The position numbers and the translations under genes are program-made. This document shows, piece after piece, positions 34,906 to 43,906 of a stretch of DNA of 64,000 bases (the first letter of the stretch is position 1; each line of letters begins with the position of its first letter). The stretch is from Domibacillus antri (GTDB lineage: Bacteria; Bacillota; Bacilli; Bacillales; Domibacillaceae), in assembly GCF_001936625.1 (NCBI RefSeq), contig NZ_MSDU01000022.1, positions 62,001 through 126,000 on the forward strand, written 5' to 3'. The notes under the pieces are model-generated. The model saw nothing but the letters and a program-made list of their open reading frames with translations, searched no databases and was not told the origin of the DNA.

Positions 34906-36255
34906 ATGTTATCAAAAGAAAATAATGAAAAGCTGACGAGAACCGGCCCGGATACACCTATGGGGAAACTTTTTAGAAGATATTGGATTCCGGCGATGAT
35001 TTCAACTGAATTGCCGAAGCCGAATTGTACACCGGTAAAAATTAAACTGCTGGGAGAAGAACTGCTGGCATTTCGTGACACAGACGGCAAGGTTGGACTC
35101 ATTGATGAGTTCTGTCCTCATCGTAAAGTGTCCCTGTATTTTGGCCGAAATGAAGAATGCGGGATTCGCTGCGTATATCACGGATGGAAATTCGATGTAA
35201 ATGGAGACTGTGTAGATATGCCGTCTGAACCGCCTTCAAGCAATTTCAAAGATAAGGTGAAAATCAAATCGTACCCTTGCCGGGAACGCGGAGGGGTCAT
35301 TTGGACCTACATGGGCCCGGAAGAATTAATGCCCGAATTACCTGAACTGGAATGGAATTTAGTACCCGATAGTCATCGCTATATGACAAGGAAAATTCAA
35401 TACAACAATTATTTTCAGGCGATCGAGGGCGGATTAGACTCCAGTCATATTTCTTTCCTGCACAGAGGGGCGGGCGGCCAAGGGTTTATGGGGCTGAAAA
35501 AGACAGCTGGAAGTCAAGTAGCCAACTACCTGACTCAAGATACTGCGCCGAAATTTGAAGTGGAAAAAATGGATTATGGAATGCTGGTGGGAGCCAATCG
35601 TCATGCCGAAAAAGGAAGTCTTTATTGGCGGATTACCCAATTTTTAATGCCTTGGTATACGATGATTCCGCCTTATGAAGATACGCCAAGAGGTGCTCAT
35701 GCCTGGGTGCCGATGGATGATGAGAACGTCTATACATGGAATATCAATTGGAACCCGGCGCGTCCTTTGACAGATCATGAAATTGATGTATTGAAGAGCG
35801 GCAGAGGGATTCATATGGAACTGATCCCGGGCACGCTGAGAGCCAAGCAAAATAAAGAAAATGACTATTTAATTGACCGGGAGCTGCAGGCGAGCGGTCA
35901 GTCCTTCACCGGTATACACGGCATTCAGGCGCAAGACAGCGCGGTACAGGAAACACAGGGACTGATTGCGGACCGGACACAGGAACGTCTCGGATCAAGT
36001 GATGCGGCGATCATTGCGGCACGCAGAATGATGCTGAAAGCAGCGCAGGACCTTGAAGAAGGTAAAACTCCTCCGGCGCTAAGTCCCGAAACGCATCGTG
36101 TTCGATCTGCATCGGTTGTTTTACCGGAGGGTGTTCCATTTCAAATCGGGGCTAAAGACGTTTTAGCCTTAACAGAGGAAGATTATATTCGGGATGCAGA
36201 GTCAAACAAAGAGCCTGTTCAAAATAAAGCAGAATCAATGCAGGATGTAAAATGA
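34906..36255 (+). CDS. Rieske ring-hydroxylating oxygenase, phthalate dioxygenase-like
   Basis: Oxygenase component of 449 aa. The Rieske [2Fe-2S] ligands are C70-P-H72 and C89-x2-H92 (FCPHRKV and CVYHGWK). The mononuclear iron site is D178/H181/H186 in EGGLDSSHISFLH with a later acidic ligand. Architecture and size fit the single-component-alpha, phthalate 4,5-dioxygenase type. It should add O2 across, or hydroxylate, an aromatic carboxylate. No ferredoxin or flavin reductase gene is nearby, so electrons must come from elsewhere. The ATG at 34906 follows GGAGG; the ATG at 34891 precedes that site. Confidence 0.88.
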   Translation: MLSKENNEKLTRTGPDTPMGKLFRRYWIPAMISTELPKPNCTPVKIKLLGEELLAFRDTDGKVGLIDEFCPHRKVSLYFGRNEECGIRCVYHGWKFDVNGDCVDMPSEPPSSNFKDKVKIKSYPCRERGGVIWTYMGPEELMPELPELEWNLVPDSHRYMTRKIQYNNYFQAIEGGLDSSHISFLHRGAGGQGFMGLKKTAGSQVANYLTQDTAPKFEVEKMDYGMLVGANRHAEKGSLYWRITQFLMPWYTMIPPYEDTPRGAHAWVPMDDENVYTWNINWNPARPLTDHEIDVLKSGRGIHMELIPGTLRAKQNKENDYLIDRELQASGQSFTGIHGIQAQDSAVQETQGLIADRTQERLGSSDAAIIAARRMMLKAAQDLEEGKTPPALSPETHRVRSASVVLPEGVPFQIGAKDVLALTEEDYIRDAESNKEPVQNKAESMQDVK

Positions 36256-36308
36256 ATATTTTAAATGATCGAAATTTTCTTAATTAAATATTCGAGGGGG
36301 CGTTATTT

Positions 36309-37403
36309 TTGACCGAAAAAGTATTGGCAGCTGTTCAATCAGGCGAAAAACAAACGATCGTGAAAACATTTGACATTCCGGAGATTCCTGACGATGCAGG
36401 ATTGCTGAGAGTAGAGGTGTCGGGTGTTTGCGGCAGTGACTGGCCGGACTACAAAAAATATATTGGGGATCGGATTTTAGGCCATGAAGTCGTTGGCTAT
36501 ATAGAAAAGGCCGGGAAGTTTGCCGCGGAACGATGGGGAGTGAAAGAAGGAGACCGTGTCGCACTGGAGGAATATCTCCCGTGCGGACACTGTCCCCGCT
36601 GCCGGTCGGGTGAATTTCGTTTGTGCGCAGCGACCGACAAATGGAACGGCGGTATCCGGTTTGGATACACGACCGTTCATGAAACGCCCTCTTTATGGGG
36701 CGGATACAGTCAATTTTTGTATTTGCATCCGAACTCGGTCTTTCACAAAGTGCCGGAACACGTTCCCGCCAGAGAGGCCGCATTAGCTCTGCCGTTAGGG
36801 AACGGGATTGAATGGGCCGTCAATGAAGGCGGCGCCGGTCCTGGAAAAACAGTCCTGATACAGGGGCCGGGCCAGCAGGGGCTGGGCTGTGTCCTTGCCG
36901 CAAAACAGGCTGGAGCGGATTGCATTATCGTCAGCGGGATGACAGCAGACAAAGAAAGGCTGGAATTAGCCGGAAAGTTTGGCGCTGATTATACAATCGA
37001 TGTTCAGAAAGAAGATATTCATGAACGGGTGAAAGAGATTACGGGCGGCGCAATGGCTGATATCGTCATCGATGTTGCCTCCGGCGGTCCAAGTACCGTT
37101 ACGCTGGCAATCGAGTTAGTGAAAATAAGAGGCACGATCATTATTGCAGGGAAAAAACATCAAGAAATACCCGGCTTTTACAGTGATAAATTGATGTCAA
37201 AATACATCACAATGAAGGGTGTCCGCGGGCATAGCTATGATTCGGTTGAACGGGCCATCCAATTAATCGCCTCGGGTAAATATCCTTTAGGAGAGATGTG
37301 CACACATGATTTTGGGCTGAACGAAGTGGACCGAGCATTAAAAACAGTCGGTGGAGAGGGAGAAAAAGGGGCTATTCACGTTACTGTAAACCCTTGGAGC
37401 TGA
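36309..37403 (+). CDS. Zinc-dependent MDR-family dehydrogenase
   Basis: A 364-aa medium-chain dehydrogenase. Catalytic zinc region GVCGSDW and GHEVVGY; structural zinc loop CGHCPRCRSGEFRLC; nucleotide-binding IQGPGQQGLGC. NAD(P)-dependent oxidation of an alcohol or dihydrodiol is expected. Between a Rieske oxygenase and ring-cleavage genes it may rearomatise the cis-diol, a task usually done by SDR or Gfo/Idh enzymes, so this assignment is inference. TTG start at 36309 after GAGGGGG. Confidence 0.85.
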   Translation: MTEKVLAAVQSGEKQTIVKTFDIPEIPDDAGLLRVEVSGVCGSDWPDYKKYIGDRILGHEVVGYIEKAGKFAAERWGVKEGDRVALEEYLPCGHCPRCRSGEFRLCAATDKWNGGIRFGYTTVHETPSLWGGYSQFLYLHPNSVFHKVPEHVPAREAALALPLGNGIEWAVNEGGAGPGKTVLIQGPGQQGLGCVLAAKQAGADCIIVSGMTADKERLELAGKFGADYTIDVQKEDIHERVKEITGGAMADIVIDVASGGPSTVTLAIELVKIRGTIIIAGKKHQEIPGFYSDKLMSKYITMKGVRGHSYDSVERAIQLIASGKYPLGEMCTHDFGLNEVDRALKTVGGEGEKGAIHVTVNPWS

Positions 37404-37488
37404 TTCACAGAATGTTTCGCAGATTCAATTTATTCCCGATTTCAATGTTCACCGGGGGGTATGAACTAACTATAGGAGGAAGTTGCTT

Positions 37489-37728
37489 ATGATCAAGCAG
37501 CGTGATTCAGAGGATTTAATTCATTCTTATTTTCGCAATAAGACGGTTGCCATCATAGGATACGATGAACAAGGCTATCAACATGCCAAAAAGTTAAGGG
37601 AACTGAATGCAGAAGTGCTGGTTGTGTTAAGAGACGGAACGGAAGAGGCTCACTGGAAAAAAGAGGGGTTTGAAGTGATATCCGTTTGGGAAGCGGTTGA
37701 CAGAGCGACTATCCTCCAGGTTTGGTGA
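37489..37728 (+). pseudogene. Truncated ketol-acid reductoisomerase-like fragment
   Basis: A 79-aa reading frame matching only the N-terminal NADP-binding half of IlvC: TVAIIGYDEQGYQHAKKLRE, then LVVLRDGTEEAHWKKEGFEV and a WEAVDRATI segment where the full enzyme continues to its catalytic helical domain. It ends in TGA after LQVW; the next codons read SSGPGYK before another stop, faintly like the APKGPGH segment, suggesting internal deletion. It retains a good ribosome binding site (TAGGAGGA). The Rossmann core may fold, but the catalytic domain is missing. Confidence 0.7.
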
Positions 37729-37918
37729 AAAATATTTCATCCGGCCCCGGTTATAAGCTGATTATCGGCCGCATATATTAAAAATCATCACGAAAAAAAG
37801 GAAACAAAGGGGTGTACCGGCCGGGAAGAAGAACAGGTACACCCTGTCCCCCATTTTAATAAGGAATCAGAGAGCGTTTTTACAACAAAATTAATCATGG
37901 AATAGGTGGAGAATTCCG

Positions 37919-38704
37919 ATGAATTTATTACAGACTGTCTCCTTTTCAGAGCGGTTGGCATTGGCTGAACAAAACGGGAATGCAGTGAAACCGTTAACTG
38001 AATTGTATCCTGATATTTCGATGAGAGAAGCGTATATGATTCAATTAAAAACCATTGAAAGAAAGGTAGAAGCCGGTGCCAGCATCGTCGGGAAAAAAAT
38101 CGGCTTAACGTCACTCGCCATGCAAAAATTGCTCGGGGTCGACCAGCCGGACTACGGACATTTATTGAACAGCATGGAAGTGGAAAATGGCGGGAAAATC
38201 TCTTTAAGCAGGGTGATTCAGCCGAAAGTGGAGGCGGAAATTGCCTTTAAATTGAAACAGGACCTCGTCGGACCGAGAGTGACAGCAACGGATGTATTGC
38301 TGGCTACGGAGTACATACAGCCGGCGCTCGAAATTGTCGACAGCAGAATCGAAGACTGGCAAATTAAACTGCAGGATACGATTGCGGATAATGCGTCCTC
38401 CGGTTTGTACGTATTAGGCGGTCGTCCACTTAGCGTCGATAAAGTGGATATTTCCCATCTCGGTATGGCTTTCTATAAAAACAACGAACTGGTGAATACC
38501 GGTGTTGGTGCAGCGGCCCTCGGCAGCCCTGCTCATGCAATTGCCTGGCTCGCCAATAAATTATTCGAATTCGGCATTTACTTAAAAGCGGGGGAAATCA
38601 TTCTGTCCGGAGCGCTTTCTGCAGCCGTTGAAGCGGAAGCCGGGGACGTTTTCACCGCGCGAATGGCTCATATTGGAGAAGTCAGTGTGGCGTTTACAGA
38701 TTAA
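37919..38704 (+). CDS. 2-keto-4-pentenoate hydratase family protein (MhpD/DmpE-like)
   Basis: A 261-aa member of the fumarylacetoacetase/hydratase superfamily: GKKIGLTSLAMQKLLGVDQPDYGHL, then VIQPKVEAEIAFKL with metal-binding Glu residues and EIVDSRIEDW. It would hydrate 2-oxopent-4-enoate to 4-hydroxy-2-oxovalerate in the meta-cleavage pathway. It is paralogous to the next gene and the two may form a complex, as DmpE and DmpH do. AGGTGGAG lies before the ATG. Confidence 0.85.
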   Translation: MNLLQTVSFSERLALAEQNGNAVKPLTELYPDISMREAYMIQLKTIERKVEAGASIVGKKIGLTSLAMQKLLGVDQPDYGHLLNSMEVENGGKISLSRVIQPKVEAEIAFKLKQDLVGPRVTATDVLLATEYIQPALEIVDSRIEDWQIKLQDTIADNASSGLYVLGGRPLSVDKVDISHLGMAFYKNNELVNTGVGAAALGSPAHAIAWLANKLFEFGIYLKAGEIILSGALSAAVEAEAGDVFTARMAHIGEVSVAFTD

Positions 38705-38765
38705 TAGGAAATGATCCGTACTGGAGAAGATCAGAAGGAGCTGCAGGCTTGACGGGAGGGATAAC

Positions 38766-39548
38766 ATGGAAAATGAAACCATCAAAAAAATAGCTGATTT
38801 TTTAGTTGAAGCGGAAAAGGAAAAAAAGGAAGTGCCCCGGATCACCGCCGAATATCCTGATTTAAGCGTTGAAGAAGCGTACGCCATTCAAGAAGAACTT
38901 GTCAATATCAGACTTGGCCAGGGGCACCGGATGATTGGACCGAAAATGGGGCTGACCAGTCATGCGAAAATGAAACAATTGAATGTGGATGAACCGATTT
39001 ACGGCTATATTTTTGACTATATGGTAACGGATGAGAATGTATTACATGTGAATGAACTCATCCATCCAAAAGTGGAGGCGGAAATTGCGTTTATCCTTAG
39101 CAGCGATCTTGAAGGCCCGGATGTGACCACCGAAGACGTTTTAGCCTCAACGGAGTACGTCGTCCCGGCTTTGGAAGTGATCGACAGCAGATATCAGAAT
39201 TTTCAATTTACATTACCTGACGTCATTGCCGATAATGCATCTTCTTCACGGGTGTTTTTCGGCTCCGTTATGAAGAAGCCGGATGAAATGGAACTCGATT
39301 TAGTCGGTGTCACGCTTGCTATTAATGGTGAATTGAGAGATTTAGGTGCCAGTGCCGCTGTATTGGATCATCCCGCAAATTCGGTGGCCATGCTGGCGAA
39401 TATGCTGTCCCGTAAAGGAAAGAAATTGAAAGCCGGACAAGTCATTCTGACGGGTGGCATAACCGGAGCGCAATTATTATCACAGGGAGATCTCGTATCC
39501 GCTAAATGGGACGGATTGGGGACGGTTGAATTTAAAGTGGAACAGTAA
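38766..39548 (+). CDS. 4-oxalocrotonate decarboxylase-like protein (DmpH family)
   Basis: A 260-aa paralogue of the previous gene: GPKMGLTSHAKMKQLNVDEP, LIHPKVEAEIAFIL and EVIDSRYQNFQF. In meta-cleavage clusters the tandem pair is a vinylpyruvate hydratase and a 2-oxo-3-hexenedioate decarboxylase. I assign this copy to the decarboxylase by order and sequence feel, and the two roles could be swapped. GGGAGG precedes the ATG. Confidence 0.8.
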   Translation: MENETIKKIADFLVEAEKEKKEVPRITAEYPDLSVEEAYAIQEELVNIRLGQGHRMIGPKMGLTSHAKMKQLNVDEPIYGYIFDYMVTDENVLHVNELIHPKVEAEIAFILSSDLEGPDVTTEDVLASTEYVVPALEVIDSRYQNFQFTLPDVIADNASSSRVFFGSVMKKPDEMELDLVGVTLAINGELRDLGASAAVLDHPANSVAMLANMLSRKGKKLKAGQVILTGGITGAQLLSQGDLVSAKWDGLGTVEFKVEQ

Positions 39549-39613
39549 GAGAAAGAATGAGGAATTTTTCGGCATGGGACTGCTGATCATTTATAAGAAT
39601 AGGAGGATTTACG

Positions 39614-40513
39614 ATGATTCGCTATAAAAAACTTGGTTATATCGCACTGAATGTAACAGATGTTGAACGGAGCGCCCATTTTTACCGGGATATGGTCTGC
39701 CTTGACCAGGTTGGAGAAATTAACGAAGATGTCGCATTTTTATCATCCAGTTCGGATTACCATAATTTAATGCTGAATAAGTCCGATAAACCAGGATTAA
39801 AGAGAATCGGCTTTGAACTCGAAAGCACAAAAGAGTGGGAAAACGCATTTGAACTGTTGAAAAAAGAAGGCTATGACCCTGTTGAGGTGGACAAGGAAGA
39901 GCGGGCGCTTCTTAAAATTGATAAGGCCTTTCGATTCCGTGATCCAAATGGCGTCACGTTTGAGTTTTACAATAAAATGATGCAAAGAGCGAAACCGTAT
40001 GAGCCGAGTCCGGTCAGAGTATTAAAATTGGATCATGTCGTGCTGCGGGTGCCTAATCTTCAGGACACCGTCCGCTTTTTTAATGAAGTGCTGAACTTTA
40101 AAATATCGGATACCCGTCATAAACCGGACGGTGAAATGTATTTTGCATTTATGCGCTGTTTTCCTAATCCGTTTCATCACTCTTTCGGCATCTCACAGGG
40201 AGACGATCTGCGCATGTTTCACATCGCTTATAAAGTGGAGGATATAAACGATATAGGAATCGCGCGCAACCGCCTAATTAACTTAGATGTGCCGGTGATT
40301 TTCGGACCGGGGCGCCACCTTGCTTCAGGCAGTATCTTTATGTATTTCCTTGATCCTGACGGCTTAACCCTTGAATATACGCAAGATATGGAGGAATTCC
40401 CGGAAGAAAACCCGCGTGAGCCTAGAATGCTGGATCATACGCTGCGCACAACGGATTTATGGGAAGGTGCTTCCGATCCGCGGATTGGAAAAGTCGGGCA
40501 TGTCGAAGTTTAA
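39614..40513 (+). CDS. VOC-family extradiol ring-cleavage dioxygenase
   Basis: A 299-aa two-domain vicinal oxygen chelate protein. The C-terminal domain carries the Fe(II) triad expected for catechol 2,3-dioxygenase relatives: H141 (LDHVVLRV), H203 (MFHIAYKV) and E254 (LTLEYTQ), with HHS around 188-190 in the active-site region. It would open a dihydroxylated ring next to the diol. It lies between the hydratase/decarboxylase pair and the decarboxylase homologue. AGGAGG precedes the ATG. Confidence 0.87.
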   Translation: MIRYKKLGYIALNVTDVERSAHFYRDMVCLDQVGEINEDVAFLSSSSDYHNLMLNKSDKPGLKRIGFELESTKEWENAFELLKKEGYDPVEVDKEERALLKIDKAFRFRDPNGVTFEFYNKMMQRAKPYEPSPVRVLKLDHVVLRVPNLQDTVRFFNEVLNFKISDTRHKPDGEMYFAFMRCFPNPFHHSFGISQGDDLRMFHIAYKVEDINDIGIARNRLINLDVPVIFGPGRHLASGSIFMYFLDPDGLTLEYTQDMEEFPEENPREPRMLDHTLRTTDLWEGASDPRIGKVGHVEV

Positions 40514-40531
40514 TGAAAAGGAGCAGATGAA

Positions 40532-41500
40532 ATGTCTAAACAAACGATAAAAATTGGCAGTACGATGAATTTACAATCTCTTTCTTTGCTTTCCCATTCT
40601 ATTGAAACGAAGCAATTCGATTATACGGCAGAAACGGTCAAAAATATCGATGAGTGCACATTCAAAATGATGAAGAAGGAATTTGATATTGGCGAAATGT
40701 CACTGGCGACATTTTTAAAAGTTCAGGAGAAAGATTCCGGTTTAAAGGCGCTGCCGATTTTTTCCCGGAAAATTCCCCAGGTCTATGCTTTTTGTGCGGA
40801 ACATTCCGATCTTCACAGTTATCAAGATTTAAGCGGGAAAAAAGTGGCTGTGTTTCAAAACTGGGTAACCGCATCCATTTGGCATAGATGGCTATTGGAA
40901 AATCAATATGGCGTCGATCCAGCAAGCATTATTTGGTGTCCGCTGCGAAAAGATCGGATGGAGGACATGCCGTATCCGGAAAACTATCAATTCAATTGGG
41001 ATTATGTAAATGGGGATGCGGCGGAACTGCTTAGAAGCGGTGAGATCGATTGCTTCTTTTACGCAAGAAAGCCGGATCATTTCGAAGGTCTCCGCTGGTT
41101 ATTCCCTCCTTCTCCGGAGGAACAAGTACAAGCCATACGAGATGGCGGGATGATCCCCATTACGCATGTCATGGCGATAAGAGAAGACCTGCTGCAAAAT
41201 AATCCGGACATCATTCCTGGCATCATGGAGCTGTTTGAGAGATCAAAAGAGATGGGCTATCGGGAAGTCGGACACATGAGCGGCCTCTATTTGCCGTTTG
41301 CGGATTGGCATCTTCATGAGACGGAATCTAGTTTCCTGCAGGAAGGATGGAACGACAACGGCTGGGCCAAAAACAAAAAGATTTTGGAAACCTTTTATGA
41401 AGCATGCATCCATCAGGGATTCATTGAAAAGCCGTATGATTTATCCGGCTGTTTTGTTCAATTCGATTATGAAAAGACGGCTATTGATATTGTCCGGTAG
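40532..41500 (+). CDS. 4,5-dihydroxyphthalate decarboxylase-like protein
   Basis: A 322-aa protein with the fold of periplasmic binding proteins but no signal peptide. It resembles the 4,5-dihydroxyphthalate decarboxylase (Pht5) family: EFDIGEMSLATFLKVQ near residue 55, SGKKVAVFQNWVTASIWHR near 110, and RDGGMIPITHVMAIREDLL near 210. It lies 18 nt after the extradiol dioxygenase gene with AAAAGGAG. It would remove a carboxyl group from a dihydroxylated aromatic acid before ring cleavage. An automated annotation might call it an ABC substrate-binding protein, but context and lack of export signal favour the enzyme. Confidence 0.72.
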   Translation: MSKQTIKIGSTMNLQSLSLLSHSIETKQFDYTAETVKNIDECTFKMMKKEFDIGEMSLATFLKVQEKDSGLKALPIFSRKIPQVYAFCAEHSDLHSYQDLSGKKVAVFQNWVTASIWHRWLLENQYGVDPASIIWCPLRKDRMEDMPYPENYQFNWDYVNGDAAELLRSGEIDCFFYARKPDHFEGLRWLFPPSPEEQVQAIRDGGMIPITHVMAIREDLLQNNPDIIPGIMELFERSKEMGYREVGHMSGLYLPFADWHLHETESSFLQEGWNDNGWAKNKKILETFYEACIHQGFIEKPYDLSGCFVQFDYEKTAIDIVR

Positions 41501-41531
41501 GATCGGAATACGAGAAAAAATTCTTTATTGC

Positions 41532-41698
41532 AGAAGGAGATGTCTCAAGACGTCTCCTTCTTATTGTCGCTGGCCGGTTTTTTAATTTTGGGCCGATTTC
41601 CTTGTAATGAAGGCCGAATTTCTAACAATTCGGCCTTCATGAAACAAAATCCGGCTTTCCTATTGATAAACCGGCCTAAATGGCTCATAATCCGGCCA
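41532..41698. repeat. Composite repeat element, copy C (full length, reverse)
   Basis: Begins with hairpin AGAAGGAGATGTC/GACGTCTCCTTCT (41532-41561), which can terminate the aromatic operon. GGCC-led units follow at 41572, 41591, 41612 and 41632 (19-21 nt apart), a central palindrome (GGCCGAATTTC...AATTCGGCC), and reverse units to 41698. On the complementary strand it is collinear with copy A, including CATTACAAGGAAA and GCCATTTAGGCC blocks. Confidence 0.85.
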
Positions 41699-41744
41699 TG
41701 ATCCTTTTTTGAGAAAGTCATTTATTTGTATAAGCATATAGTTA

Positions 41745-41750
41745 TATAAT
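41745..41750 (+). promoter_or_regulatory. -10 box of the ars operon
   Basis: TATAAT 26 nt before the arsR start, in an AT-rich partly symmetric stretch (AAGCATATAGTTATATAATA) that could bind ArsR. No good -35 at 17 bp, so the promoter may be weak or operator-shaped. Confidence 0.5.
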
Positions 41751-41775
41751 AATATCGGAATGGGAGGGAGACAAT

Positions 41776-42123
41776 ATGAGTGTGGAGACATCGCTCGATA
41801 TGCAAAAAGTATCTCAAATATTGAAATTGCTTGGCGATAAGACCCGTCTGACAATGATGAAACTGCTTCAGTCGCATGACTGCTGTGTGTGCGAATTTGT
41901 GGCGATATTTAATATGAGCCAGCCTGGAATCAGCCAGCATTTGCGCAAGCTGAAAGATGCCGGTCTTGTACAAGAATCGCGCCGCGGGCAGTGGATTTTT
42001 TATTCGATGAACCGGGACAGTGAGTATGCCGGATTGATCGAAGACTTGTTAGAACACCTTCCGGATCAACAGGAACGATTAGTGGAACTGGAGGCGCAGG
42101 GATTGCGTATTTCCTGTGAATAG
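41776..42123 (+). CDS. arsR: ArsR-family arsenic-responsive repressor
   Basis: A 115-aa winged-helix repressor. The DNA-binding helix region SQPGISQHLRKLKDAGLV and the metal-sensing cysteines in DCCVCEFV match ArsR. Binding of As(III) should release it from the ars promoter. First gene of arsR-arsB-arsC, 15 nt before arsB, with GGGAGGGAG upstream. Confidence 0.92.
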   Translation: MSVETSLDMQKVSQILKLLGDKTRLTMMKLLQSHDCCVCEFVAIFNMSQPGISQHLRKLKDAGLVQESRRGQWIFYSMNRDSEYAGLIEDLLEHLPDQQERLVELEAQGLRISCE

Positions 42124-42138
42124 AGAGGAGAAAGTATT

Positions 42139-43437
42139 TTGTTTTCAGTTATTGCAGCATCGATTATTTTTTTGGTGACGCTCATCTTCGTCATCTGGCA
42201 GCCCAGAAATCTTTCGATTGGCTGGTCGGCCTGTATAGGGGCTGCCGCTGCTTTATTAGCGGGAGTGGTTGATTTTGGCGATGTCGTCGATGTGACATCG
42301 ATTGTTTGGAACGCGACATTAGCGTTTATTGCCATTATCATCATTTCCCTGATTTTAGATGAAATAGGCTTTTTTGAATGGGCGGCTTTACATATGGCCC
42401 GGATGGCCAAAGGAAACGGTGTGAAAATGTTTGTGTATGTGTCGCTCCTCGGCGCTTTAGTCGCTGCCTTCTTTGCGAATGACGGCGCCGCGCTCATTTT
42501 GACACCGATTGTGCTGGCGATGGTCCGCAGCTTAAACTTTGAAGAAAAAATGATCTTCCCATTTATCATCGCCAGTGGTTTTATCGCGGATACGACGTCA
42601 TTGCCGTTAGCCGTCAGCAACCTTGTCAATATCGTGTCCGCTGATTATTTTGGCATCGGTTTTATCGAATATGCTTCACGGATGATTGTGCCGAACTTCT
42701 TTTCACTGGGGGCGAGTATTCTTGTCTTATATATATACTTCCGAAAAAGCATTCCGAAGCAATACAGCCTTGCAGAGCTGAAAGAACCGAAAGAAGCGAT
42801 TAAAGATATCAAAATGTTTCATCTTTCATGGTATGTGCTCGCCCTTCTTCTTATCGGCTACTTTGCCAGTGAGCCGTTTGATATACCCGTTTCGATTGTG
42901 GCCGGCATTATTGCGCTCTTCTTCTTGTTTATGGCGAGAAAGAGTCGGGCTGTGCAGACGAAAGCAGTGGTTAAAGGGGCACCATGGGCGATTGTATTCT
43001 TCTCGATCGGCATGTATGTCGTCGTATACGGGCTTCGTAATGCCGGATTGACAACCGTTCTGGCGGATGTGATACAGGCGGCGGCGGAGCAGGGATTATT
43101 CGCCGCAACAATCGGCATGGGCTTTATCGCCGCCATTTTGTCGTCGGTGATGAACAACATGCCGACTGTGATGGTCAATGCGCTGGCGATTTCGGATACG
43201 GCTGTTTCCCCGATGATCAGAGAAGCGCTCGTCTATGCCAACGTGATTGGATCTGATTTAGGCCCGAAAATTACGCCGATTGGCTCCCTTGCCACGCTGT
43301 TATGGCTGCACGTTTTACGTTTAAAAGGAGTCAACATTTCGTGGGGGATGTACTTTAAAACAGGCATTATATTAACGATTCCAACCTTGTTTATCACACT
43401 GGCCGGATTATATTTGTGGTTATTGCTTATTCATTGA
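42139..43437 (+). CDS. arsB: Arsenite efflux permease (ArsB type)
   Basis: Polytopic protein of 432 aa with about 11-12 helices; motifs [18 protein letters not shown] and [20 protein letters not shown] are typical of ArsB. It extrudes arsenite using the proton gradient. TTG start after AGAGGAG. Position between arsR and arsC supports the specific assignment. Confidence 0.92.
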   Translation: MFSVIAASIIFLVTLIFVIWQPRNLSIGWSACIGAAAALLAGVVDFGDVVDVTSIVWNATLAFIAIIIISLILDEIGFFEWAALHMARMAKGNGVKMFVYVSLLGALVAAFFANDGAALILTPIVLAMVRSLNFEEKMIFPFIIASGFIADTTSLPLAVSNLVNIVSADYFGIGFIEYASRMIVPNFFSLGASILVLYIYFRKSIPKQYSLAELKEPKEAIKDIKMFHLSWYVLALLLIGYFASEPFDIPVSIVAGIIALFFLFMARKSRAVQTKAVVKGAPWAIVFFSIGMYVVVYGLRNAGLTTVLADVIQAAAEQGLFAATIGMGFIAAILSSVMNNMPTVMVNALAISDTAVSPMIREALVYANVIGSDLGPKITPIGSLATLLWLHVLRLKGVNISWGMYFKTGIILTIPTLFITLAGLYLWLLLIH

Positions 43438-43459
43438 ATGGAAAAAGGAGATCGGAATT

Positions 43460-43879
43460 ATGGAAAAAAAAATCATTTATTTCTTATGCACAGGGAACTC
43501 TTGCCGGAGCCAGATGGCGGAAGGATGGGCAAAAAAATATTTAAGTGACGAGTGGGAAGTCAAAAGTGCGGGAATTGAAGCACACGGATTAAATCCGAAC
43601 GCGGTCAAAGCGATGAACGAAGTTGGCATTGATATTTCCAATCAAACATCCGACATCATTGAGGCTGACATCTTAAACAATGCCACGCTGGCTGTCACAT
43701 TATGCGGCGATGCGGCTGATAAATGCCCGTTCACGCCGCCTTCTGTACGCCGTGAACATTGGGGATTTGACGATCCGGCAAAAGCGGAAGGAACAGAAGA
43801 GGAAAAATGGGCTGTATTCCAGCGTGTCCGTGATGAAATTGGCGAACGAATCGAACATTTTGCCAAAACAGGCGAGTAA
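43460..43879 (+). CDS. arsC: Arsenate reductase, thioredoxin-coupled
   Basis: A 139-aa low-molecular-weight-phosphatase-like ArsC: P-loop [13 protein letters not shown] with nucleophile Cys and Arg, and the redox pair in [12 protein letters not shown]. It reduces As(V) to As(III) for export by ArsB, regenerated by thioredoxin. AAAAGGAG precedes the ATG. A terminator hairpin that is part of repeat copy D follows. Confidence 0.94.
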   Translation: MEKKIIYFLCTGNSCRSQMAEGWAKKYLSDEWEVKSAGIEAHGLNPNAVKAMNEVGIDISNQTSDIIEADILNNATLAVTLCGDAADKCPFTPPSVRREHWGFDDPAKAEGTEEEKWAVFQRVRDEIGERIEHFAKTGE

Positions 43880-43906
43880 CCGAAAAACCGGCCATATAAA
43901 ATAAGG

